NCBI GenBank assembly: GCA_000697665.1
Contig: KL197714.1
Span: 1,307,545 to 1,371,544, forward strand
Direction of reading: 5' to 3'
Source: Jaapia argillacea MUCL 33604
Taxonomy: Eukaryota > Basidiomycota > Agaricomycetes > Jaapiales > Jaapiaceae
DNA length: 64,000 bases
Shown here piece after piece: positions 55,501 through 64,000 of the stretch (positions within the stretch are counted from its first letter, which is position 1; each line of letters opens with the position of its first letter). The notes under the pieces are model-generated. The model was not told where the DNA came from. It searched no databases and saw only the letters and a program-made list of their open reading frames with translations. The position numbers and the translations under genes were made by a program.

Positions 55501-57713
55501 AACTCCGATGATCTACCCAGGGAAGTGGAGCGAATTTGAAGGGGGGGAAACGACGCATATAGTCGGGTTTGACGCGAAGGAAGACGTGTACCAAGAGAAC
55601 GAGACGCATATATTGACCGAAAGGCGCATATAATCCAATATCAATCAATCAGCAACGACGAATGCGACCCCCAAAGAAGCGAAAAGGGACGTACGAGGAA
55701 GACCAACGTATAAACCAACAAATTATTCCCAGCCGGAGTCGCAATCCCCAAATGCCTAAAGAACCCTCCAATCCACACCGCAAACAACCACAAAATAACC
55801 CTTAAAACCCAAACATCACACTTCAGCTTCAATACACACTCGGGGGGAGGAAGGAAGGAGGATATACGCAGGTGGGGAGAGAAAGGAGGATACTTACAAG
55901 ACCAACAAAGTCGTCCCAATACTATTCATAACCTTCTCAAAATGTCCCTGTCCTCCACTAGCACCAGTAACCAAACTAGCCGTCCTTCCCACAAAAGATT
56001 GTTTAGCAAGATCGGTCACTATCATGTAGACTTTGCCACGTTTGGAACCTGTTGTGTAATATATCGTGTCGCCGATGTCTGGATGAGGACGATGTTAGTT
56101 ACAGTGAGGGAGAAAGGAGAAAGGAGTTGAGAGAGGGGGAGGGACGTACATTTATCAACGGCCAAACTCTCTCCCGTAATCGCACTCTGATCAGAGGAAA
56201 GTACACTAGGACCTTTATCCTCTTCCTTCTTCTCATTCTCATCCCCCTTCTCCTCCCCACCCTCTCCCTTCTCACCACCATCCTTCTCATCCCTCCCCTC
56301 ATCCCCACTAGCCCGTTTCTCCTCAGCGACAGTCGCATCATCACTCCTATCATCCTTCTCCTCACCTCCATTCGGTTTCTCCTTCGCCCCTCCGTTCTTA
56401 GGATCAGAGTCGCTAGACTGTGTTTTCGGAGCATTCTTCGATGCCTCCCGTTTTTCCAGGATAGATTTAGCTTTGGAACGATCTTTGTCGTCATAAGAAG
56501 CTAAGATCTATAAACCGGGTCAGCTCGATATGATTATGGGCCAAAGGGATCCAATGCGACGGAGGAGAGGGAACGGAAAAACAAAAAGGGAAGAGGGAGG
56601 GAGGGGATAAGATGGAACATGCATACCTTCCCATCGGCAGGTACTGTCTGACCCTCTTCGACAATAACGATATCTCCAGGGACGAGTTCCCTAGCTTCGA
56701 TCTGTTGTTCTTGTCCATTCCGGATTACCTAAAATCGCACAAAATAGAAAGACGACTGGTTAGGTTTCAAGTTGATAGAGGTAGGAAGAGCGGCGTACAG
56801 TAGCTTTCATAGCGATACCAGCTTTGAGTTGTTCGACGATATCTCCTGCTTGTTTTTCTTGATACCAACCGACGAAGGCGTTCAACGCCAAGATACCAAT
56901 CTATGTGGCCCATTATCAGTGACGAGGTGTTGGTTTAATGATGGTGGAATGGGACTTACGATGACTCCGAAATCGATCCAGTCTTGGAGACCGGCTGCGA
57001 GGACGACAGCTAGTTCCATAACTGCACGTTGGAGTACGAGTTAGTAGGGGTGATAGGTGTGTCAGACGCAGGAGGATTTACCATAAAGAATCGGTCCACG
57101 GAAGTACCCTGCAAACTTCAATATAGGGTTCGTTCTTGGACTACGAAAGTATCAGGACTGAGAACTGCTGGGTGCCAAGAAACGAATCAAGACAACAAGA
57201 AACGCACCTCTCAAGTTCATTATACCCAAACTTCTTCCTCCTATTCACAATCTCCTCCTCTCCCAAACCCTTCATCATATCAGTCTCCAACCACCCACTA
57301 GGCACTTTCCCCACATCGCCTTCCACCTTAACCTTCTTCCAAGGCGCATACCACAACCTCTTCATCGTTCCCTCCTCATCTCCATCCTTACCCTCCCCAT
57401 CATCACCTTTATGTTTCGCCCTCTCAGCTTCTATATCGATATACTTGAGTAAGCGAGTATACTCGTCTGGTTCTGAATCGAGTTGGGCTTGGGCTGCGTC
57501 GAGAGAGGAAGGGGAGGAAGGGTCTCGGGAATCTTCGGCTTTGGGGTCACCTTTCTCTAGGTCTGGTTCTTCTTGGTTGTTTGGGGTGGAGTGTCGGTTG
57601 GAACGGGAACGTAAACTTGAAGTTTGTCGGGGAGGTTGGGGAGTTGGACCACGATTGGTCTCGCGAGCGCCTTGTGCAGATTTCTCTCGCACATTCCCAG
57701 TCGAAGCTGACAT
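52542..57713 (-). CDS. Plasma-membrane P-type H+-ATPase (Pma1-like)
   Basis: P3A-type proton pump that energises the plasma membrane. The ATG at 57713 gives [19 protein letters not shown] long polar N-terminus precedes FGYNELER and the first helices ([40 protein letters not shown]). The actuator domain has [20 protein letters not shown] and [16 protein letters not shown] (the TGES motif). Between them is an insert of about 90 charged residues (coded about 56200-56480). Further motifs are [20 protein letters not shown], the phosphorylation site [35 protein letters not shown] and [20 protein letters not shown] across an intron. Later helices include [18 protein letters not shown]. The C-terminus ends [20 protein letters not shown] and a short tail; the stop is at 52542-52544. 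There are about twenty short introns. All catalytic motifs are present. Confidence 0.92.
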
Positions 57714-60147
57714 TGCTTCGGTCGATTTGGAAGTTTACTAGGTCGGGATTCGTGCCAAGGGGGCCAAGGGTGGAGGGGATTAGGTGGGTTCGATGGATAG
57801 GTTCCGTACTTGAGGCTCATGGTGGGGCGTTCTTAATATCGGTACTTTGTTAAGGCTATGACGACGAGATTTGTCCTTCAGCCGTGTCCTATGTTTAGGA
57901 AAACGGTGGAGGTGGGGGTGATGTCGACGTACGTCATACTTGGGAAGGTAAAAACAACGCGGCTTGGAGTGCGAGTGCTGCAGCGAGGGCGGTCGTTCGG
58001 CACCATAGAGCACCGAGTGCGAAATGGGCGGTGGGCTTTGGAGCCGGCGATGAGGCCATTTGACAGCAACGTTGGGCGTGGTAGGGCCATTAGAGTCATA
58101 GATAAGGTATATCGCCTTCCTGATGGTGACACCCAGGCCAAACATCACACCTCGATGGGCCCGTGTCCTCCAGTCTCCAGTCTAGATTCTTGATGATGAA
58201 CTTCAAAGTTCAATCGTCGTCTCATCCAAGTTGCAGACATTGCCGGTGCAACTTGCCATCAAAACACGGTCGGTCACAACGTGACCAAACGTGACACTCT
58301 TGGTTGCACTCAAACTTGAACTTGAATGCACCCCTAATAACATGCCGCAAACGCTACCTGCCAACCCCTACCCAGCAGGATCCCCCACCTACGATGCCTA
58401 CTCCACCTGCTGAGACTCTAGGCAGCATCTACCACCACCACTCAAACCCCCCCCATTCTGCAACCCCACTCGTTCAAGCTCGACTGCTCGGTTTCCTCAT
58501 AATTCACGCTCCCACTCACGCAGGTCATTCCAATCTCACGAATGAAATAAACTCATGTGATGGAAATCAAGATCTTTTCAAATTAGCCAAATTTTATATT
58601 GATTTTTGTGTCCGTGCTTGTGCGTTCAAAGGCTTGCTTTGTTCACTCGGATTCATCTAACCATCTAGTCATTTTTGTTCGTCACCAGTCAAACGCAACA
58701 CAACTCGCACCCCGACACCTCCCAACGAATCAAGCCCCTCCCCTCCCCCCTCCCTCGACACATCCAAGTTCCTCTCAAGCCACCCATCAACCAATTCTAC
58801 AGAGTCCAAAACAGCCGTACGCCAATCTTCCTTCCTTCGCATTACAGCCCTCACAGACATCCCAGGCACTAATACGAGACAACTACCGTCGCTTAATCTC
58901 CTAAGTATGCGATACTAACAGCATAGAAACCATCCCCCACCCAAGGACCCGAACGACCCATCCTCCCCTAACCCGCAGCACAAGTGAGCTCCCCACCCCA
59001 CCCCTATTTCTCGCTTTGTCCACTCAGACCGGAATCAGTATGCAGCGGCGATGGAAAGTATAGGAGGACCGAACATAGTTAAAGAACTTGAAGGTCCTTC
59101 ATTCCATCGACTTGAAAACGTATTTACAATGGCGATGGGACTCTCCCTTTTGTTCTCCGTACTCAAAATCTGGTCAGAACCAACCGTAACTCCCCCCCCC
59201 CTCCCTCCCTCTCCCTTCCCTAACCCCCCGCAGGACGAACCAAACCAACACTCCTTCCACTCCCTCCGCCCCAGTCCGATCCTCCATCTCCTCTCTCCTA
59301 ACTCTCACAACCACACCTATCCCTCCCCCTCCACGCCTCCATCTCCAAAGTGACTCACCTCTCGGGAGCGGGTGAGTTTGTGGATAGGGTTGATAGGGAG
59401 TTGGAGGCGAGGGGTGTGTTGGATGGTGGTGGTGGGATGCAGTGTTGTTGGAGGCTGCTTCGATTCGGAGGTTGTTATGTTGATTCGCTCCTTGCTCTTC
59501 CACTGTCGTGTTACGACGTTACCTTCTAACTCCACTTATCAATACACACCCCGGAGTCCTAGTAGCGCGTCCCAGCGCATATTACAGCTCTCGAACCAGA
59601 CAGATGGCGAAATGTCTAACCTCTCGTACGTAGATTTCTTGTCCTCGAAAACTGGAGATAACTCATGGATCTGTCGTAGATAACTGGAATTGCACAAGAT
59701 TGGACAAATCGACGAGGAATAGGAGTCATTGGGTGCTGTCGGCTGTTGCTTTCGGTAAGGCTTAGAGTTAAGAGTGCGTAAAACCACATTCGAGGAAGAC
59801 GGGACGCAGCAATGGTGTGCATCCACGCCCCCCGAGTCCGTGGATAATGGTACACGGTTATCGATCATCCCCGACATCGACATTGGGGGGAGAGCGGGTT
59901 GTAAGGTGATTCGAAGGAGGAGGTCACGCGAGATGCTGTCAGTGATAAGGGTGATATGCCGCTGTGAACGAAAATTCAAGGCGAGATGGCGCGACGTCAA
60001 GAATTCTCGCACCACAACCGCGCCGTGGACCACCCCGATGCAAGCCAGAAAGTGAGATTCAACAGCATCCTGACAATCTCTTGCGCTTGAATAATGGGAA
60101 AGGGACTACGGTTCGTCTTGATAATTCTTATACCCTCCGTCCTTCCA
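57714..60147. other. Intergenic, C-rich, 2.4 kb
   Basis: Upstream of the H+-ATPase and downstream of the dehydrogenase. It contains C-rich tracts (58448-58455, 59191-59200) and pyrimidine-rich stretches. The open frames of up to 164 codons are overlapping and compositionally biased, without any domain. Part is surely the ATPase promoter. I see no RNA gene. Confidence 0.4.
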
Positions 60148-61347
60148 TCACTAAAACGCCCCAAAATCAGTTCACTTTCCCTAATAAACCCGGGAAGAAT
60201 ATAGTACTCACTTTCACCATCTCCTTTATCCCCTCTTCCAACCCAACCCTCGGCTCATACCCCAAAACCTCCCTAGCTTTATCAATCTTATAAACCTGGG
60301 TAATCGTAACCCACACAACATTATACATATCCATCATCGGCTTCGTCCCCATCACCATCCCGTAAATCGCAAGAATCCAAGCGAGGACTATCGCAACTCC
60401 CTTCGGTATGATTCGTACATTACTTGGAGGAGTTACATCACCGATTTCACGCCATATTATTCGAGAGAAATCCTAGAATCGGATTGGTGTGCCGTTGGTG
60501 ATGAAGAATGCTTCACCGGCTACGTCTCTGGAGGGGAGTTTGTCAGCCGCTAGGAGATGAGCGTCTGCTATGTTATCGACGTAGCCAAAGTCCATTACGG
60601 CGGTGTTTGGACCGATTTGGATATGAGTTTGTTTGGACTTTAGGGTTCTGGAGGCATGGTGCATTAACTGCTTATCATCTGGTCTGTGAGACATTTTAGC
60701 GGGCGAACAACAATAGAAGACATGGGGCGTAAGGAGAAGACAACTTACCCGAACAACGCACACGGACGAATTGAAACCGTCTTCAAGCCATCCTCTTCCC
60801 TGCTGTTCGCAGCCAAGACCATGGTCTCTGCTTTCGCTTTCGTATCATGATAAGCATCCCAACCCTTCTTCACCACCGACGCGCTCTTCTCATCAACCCC
60901 ATTCAACGATTGTCCCGTCCACACTACACCCGTAGTGGAGGTATACACGAACTTGGGTATTTTATGGGTTATGGCGCAGGAGAGAAGGGTTCTAGTACCG
61001 TCAATGTTGACTTTGGTGTAGATGGGAGGTGGGAGTCCGTGGATTGGGGATACGGTGTGGAATATACATGTAGCGGCTGACTACGCGCCGATAAACAGGT
61101 TTAGTGGTGAGTAGGCGTCGAAGGGATAATGCAGAGGGGGGCAGACCTCAATGATAGCTGTGGAAACGGCCTCTTCGTCTGTAATGTCTCCAGTATAAAC
61201 TCGAACTTTCCCCTCAAAGGTCTTCGGAACGAGGTCGAAAACAGATACGCAGGTTTCGCCGCGAGCGAGCAAGGCTTTGACTATAGCACATCCTACGAAA
61301 CCGGAACCTCCGAATACGAGATAGGACTCTGTTGAAAGGCGTGACAT
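60148..61347 (-). CDS. 3-beta-hydroxysteroid dehydrogenase/NSDHL-like protein (Erg26-like)
   Basis: NAD(P)-dependent short-chain dehydrogenase of the extended 3-beta-HSD family, whose members include the sterol C-4 decarboxylase Erg26. The ATG at 61347 gives MSRLSTESYLVFGGSGFVG with the Rossmann GGSGFVG. Next are YTGDITDEEAVSTAI, ATCIFHTVSPIHGLPPP and KFVYTSTTGVVW. The catalytic YHDTKAKAE supplies Tyr-x3-Lys. IRPCALFG, MDFGYVDNIADAHLLAA and GEAFFITNGTPIRF follow. A hydrophobic C-terminal segment (PKGVAIVLAWILAIYGMVMG) fits ER or lipid-droplet anchoring. The end is YEPRVGLEEGIKEMVK; a likely intron after it leads straight to a stop (TGA at 60148-60150), so the exact last residues are uncertain. 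It could act in ergosterol synthesis or be a paralogue with another sterol-like substrate. Confidence 0.82.
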
Positions 61348-62288
61348 AAACTTGATGGATTTGTGAGGAAGGCTGGAGGAGATAAGGAGAACGTACGCTG
61401 GTAGGCAGGCTTTAATCTGGTGTTTTAATACTCGAAACTAGACTATGGCAGTGACCGTGAACCCCGGTTGTATCGCCGATAGTCCCGTAAGTGTAACTGC
61501 GCTTCTCGCAGTTGCAAATGAATTACCACTTGAGTGGAGGTGTTGATAAGGTTTGTTCTGTTAAAGGGACGCCAGTACGAACAGGCTTCCAAAACATGAC
61601 AGCTGAATTCAGAACGATAGACCACTTGGATTCCGTCCTTCGCAGGTACGGAAGCCAAGAAGTCGGCACTTCTGGCCGGTTTAGCCATTTTTGGTGCTTT
61701 GTCGATGGGCTGCCACAACGCCCACTCCACCATCAACATTCCACAAGTCGCCTGCTAAACGCCTGGGTCGACATCTAGGCAAGCAGCCCCTTGAGAGCCT
61801 TTGGAAAGCGGTGCAATTTTGATGATAGGCGCCCTCTGTGGAATGGCAGCATGGTTTCGGTGTGTCGTCTCGCGAAATGGAGCTCCAAAGCGCGTCCAAA
61901 TGGGGTTTGGTCTCCGAAAAATCTCCCAAAATCGTGACTTCTTTGCTTCTGCACCTGAGAGGAGTGGAATCAAAGTGGTCTATCGTTCTGAATTCAGCTG
62001 GAATACTGGAATCTCGGGCTCGAAGTTCCCCACCAATCGAACTTGACTGGGTGATTGGCATGACAGGGGAATATTCAGGACGGAATATGGGCCAGTGTTA
62101 TATTCAGGACATTTTGACGCAGAATGCTGGTGAGGGAGGACGAAAGATCAACTTGGTGGTCGGAACGGTGAGGCGCGGTCATAACTGGTCACACAGAAGT
62201 GCCGTATGCGGCCATGTGACATGTGACACGCCCTGCTGTCTACTTACCTCCTCCCACACTGCGATTTATCCTCTCGAAACAAGTCGGT
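61348..62288. other. Intergenic with a large imperfect inverted repeat
   Basis: About 940 bases between the divergent dehydrogenase and BTB gene promoters. It contains the arms listed as the next feature. No gene is seen; the open frames on both strands merely read through the two arms. Confidence 0.45.
61601..62000. repeat. Imperfect inverted repeat, arms of about 65-70 bp
   Basis: The left arm starts AGCTGAATTCAGAACGATAG and continues ACCACTTGGATTCC (61601-61634, fading out near 61673). The right arm (about 61935-62000) is its reverse complement with a few differences. The spacer is about 260 bases. This is a fold-back structure, perhaps a degenerate MITE or two opposed copies of a dispersed repeat. 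No target duplication is evident. Confidence 0.6.
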
Positions 62289-63233
62289 ATGACGGATCCC
62301 AGACCCACCTCTCCCAACTCAGCAAAGCCCCCCTTCAATCATCCTCGTGCAGACATCATTCTGCGCTCATCAGATAATGTCGACTTCGCCACCTTCAAAT
62401 CCATATTGTTTCTATCTTCCCCAGTCTTCGAAGATATGTTCAGCATGCCACAGCCTCCGAGGAGAGCAGGGACTCAGGTTGACAAGGATGACATCCCAGT
62501 CGTTGACTTGTCCGAAGACAGCCGAACCTTGGAGTTGCTGTTGGGATTCTGTCATCCTGGTGACCGTCCCATTATCGAAACCGTGGTAGAAGCGAGAAAC
62601 CTCCTCGTTGCCGCCATGAAATACGACATTGGCTTTATCAGAGTAGCATCCAAGGAAAGGCTGCTTGCCTTGGAAAAGTCGGAGCCAGCCTCACTCTTCG
62701 CATTTGCTTGCACACACAAGATCAGAGACTTGGCCATCGACGCCGCGAAGCTGGCACTTCAGATACCGGAACCAGACCTTCTACCCAAAAACCCATCCAT
62801 CCTCCCTCCCGAATTCTTTTCCATATCTGCTGGGAATCTTATGCACCTCCTCTTCTACCACCGAGCTTGCGTCGCCGTGACGGCTGGTATCATTACTACC
62901 GACCTTGATTTGGCCGCACAACCTCTTCCACGTTGCACATCTTGTGGCGCCCATCCACAATATGTTTGCTCATTCTGGCGCGACTTTCAAAGTCGACTCT
63001 TGCCGACCCTAAGACGCCGTCCAAGTGGCGAGACCGTGATGACCATCGGCCGGTATCTTTCCATATCGTGCTCACACTGTGCGGGTTCGGACGCCATTCG
63101 CAACGATGCGAATGTATGTATCAAGAAGATGGCTGTACGTGTTGATGACCTTATTAACAAGGTGTGTGTCAAGTATCTTTCTTTTGTAACGTATTGACCG
63201 TCAACGTAGGTCCCTCTGCATCTTGACTTTTAA
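62289..63233 (+). CDS. BTB/POZ domain protein, second copy
   Basis: The ATG at 62289 gives MTDPRPTSPNSAKPPFNHPR. The BTB core is ADIILRSSDNVDFATF, ILFLSSPVFEDMF, ELLLGFCHPGDRPIIE, YDIGFIRVASKERLL and LFAFACTHKIRDLAIDAAKL. The second half has PRCTSCGAHPQYVCSFW and CSHCAGSDAIRNDANVCIKK. A 48-base intron (63162-63209) separates the long first exon from a 24-base exon giving the tail VPLHLDF-stop at 63231-63233. The unspliced frame would end KVCVKYLSFVTY at 63197. The spliced tail matches the BTB gene at 15742-16670 (VPLELGF), so I prefer it. It is the closest relative of the partial gene that follows. Confidence 0.84.
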
Positions 63234-63648
63234 CGTCGAGTCGACATCTCCCACCTTGTCTTCAAGGAAGACATGAGGCGCTAACATTGGGGGACATTTT
63301 CCGCCAATGTGGGCATGCTATCGTCATCCTGGAAGTATTCTCGCACGGGAGCATTTACGATCCGGACGGCATGTTTCCGTCGCTTTTTTTTGTAGCTTTC
63401 CCTATATTCCTGGCGTGTGTCACAACCCGTTTTCTTCGCTTGTATGAATACCCCCTTCGCCTTTGTAACACTATTCATCTTTCGACTTGGTCTTATGATC
63501 GTATCTCATTGGGCGCTTCTTCGAAGGGAGGTTTTGGCACGTGGAGTGACATTTTATTTAGGTCACGCAGATCCTTACGCCTTCACGTTGACCATCGCTC
63601 AGATCCTACCTTTCAACGCTGCTATCATTGCCTCTTTAGCGAGCCGAT
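63234..63648. other. Intergenic between two BTB genes
   Basis: About 415 bases on the plus-strand side before the third BTB gene. A frame of 121 codons crosses it but shows no domain and overlaps the next start. It presumably holds the promoter. Confidence 0.45.
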
Positions 63649-64000
63649 ATGACCGATTCGCCGACCACTACGACTCCCACCCCAGCAAAGTCCCCCTTCA
63701 ACGATCCTCGCGCAGATATCATCCTTCGCTCATCCGATAAGATCGATTTTGCCACCTTTAAAACTATCCTATCACTTTCCTCACCGATCTTCGACGATAT
63801 GTTCAGATTGCCACAACCTTCATCGGATTCGGGATCTCAGGCTGAGAAGGATGGTGTTGCGGTTGTTGAGATGACGGAAAATGGAAAGGAATTAGAGATG
63901 TTGTTGAGATTCTGCCATCCTGGAGAGAGGCCTCCCCCGGAGTCGATCGAGGATGCGACGCTCGCGATGGCTGTTGCCATGAAATACCAGGTGGATTTCA
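63649..64000 (+). CDS. BTB/POZ domain protein, third copy, cut by window end
   Basis: The ATG at 63649 gives MTDSPTTTTPTPAKSPFNDP, then RADIILRSSDKIDFATFKTI, LSLSSPIFDDMF and the variable acidic loop QAEKDGVAVVEM. LEMLLRFCHPGERPP and AMAVAMKYQVDF follow before the sequence stops at 64000. It aligns throughout with the BTB gene just upstream, so this is a tandem duplicate. The C-terminal half lies beyond the window. No lesion is seen in the visible part. Confidence 0.82.
   Translation, partial: MTDSPTTTTPTPAKSPFNDPRADIILRSSDKIDFATFKTILSLSSPIFDDMFRLPQPSSDSGSQAEKDGVAVVEMTENGKELEMLLRFCHPGERPPPESIEDATLAMAVAMKYQVDF

Noticed and set aside
56052-56504. 150-codon plus-strand frame
   Set aside because: It is the antisense shadow of the charged insert of the H+-ATPase, where a purine-rich sense strand leaves the other strand open.
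63162-63197. Unspliced BTB C-terminus ending VKYLSFVTY
   Set aside because: The spliced alternative gives VPLHLDF, which matches the tail of the other complete BTB gene.

Overview
This window looks like nuclear DNA of a filamentous basidiomycete, most likely an Agaricomycete. The evidence is very dense short introns (about 48-70 bp, GT-AG with one likely GC-AG), class I hydrophobins in a cluster, a DUF6533-type seven-helix protein, a pRiA4b-ORF3-like/MYND fusion, a FluG-like glutamine-synthetase-fold protein and a long plasma-membrane H+-ATPase. I cannot name the species. Product calls come from reading translations and splice sites by eye; no database search was run.

Left part (1-17 kb): two tandem dynamin-like GTPase genes on the minus strand, the second with an FG-dipeptide linker. 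Next come a 761-bp TA-flanked inverted-repeat element, a decayed 3' half of an O-methyltransferase gene, and an intact ten-exon O-methyltransferase. After these lie three tandem copies of a small gene family I do not recognise, each carrying the same promoter-type box (TGTGGCGTGGGAT), and a BTB/POZ gene.

Middle part (17-41 kb): an MFS drug:H+ antiporter-like gene, a pRiA4b-ORF3/MYND gene, a FluG-like gene, a DUF6533 gene with a run of micro-exons, an APC-family amino-acid permease, a small membrane protein, two hydrophobins, a DUF2264 gene and a disordered basic/acidic, probably nuclear protein. This is mostly ordinary single-gene territory.

Right part (41-64 kb): five hydrophobin genes, all on the minus strand, with start codons spaced about 2.06-2.19 kb apart. 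They share 5' elements, and at least two of the spacers are related, so whole units were duplicated. A hydrophobin relic follows, then a plasma-membrane P-type H+-ATPase with a charged insert of about 90 residues in its actuator region, a 3-beta-hydroxysteroid-dehydrogenase-like gene, an imperfect inverted repeat, and two more BTB genes (the last cut by the window end).

The genes do not form one pathway. The recurring theme is local tandem duplication with partial decay: dynamins, O-methyltransferase, the unknown trio, hydrophobins and BTB genes. The best candidates for something undescribed are the unknown trio with its shared box, the periodic hydrophobin array with its shared 5' elements, and the FG-linker dynamin.
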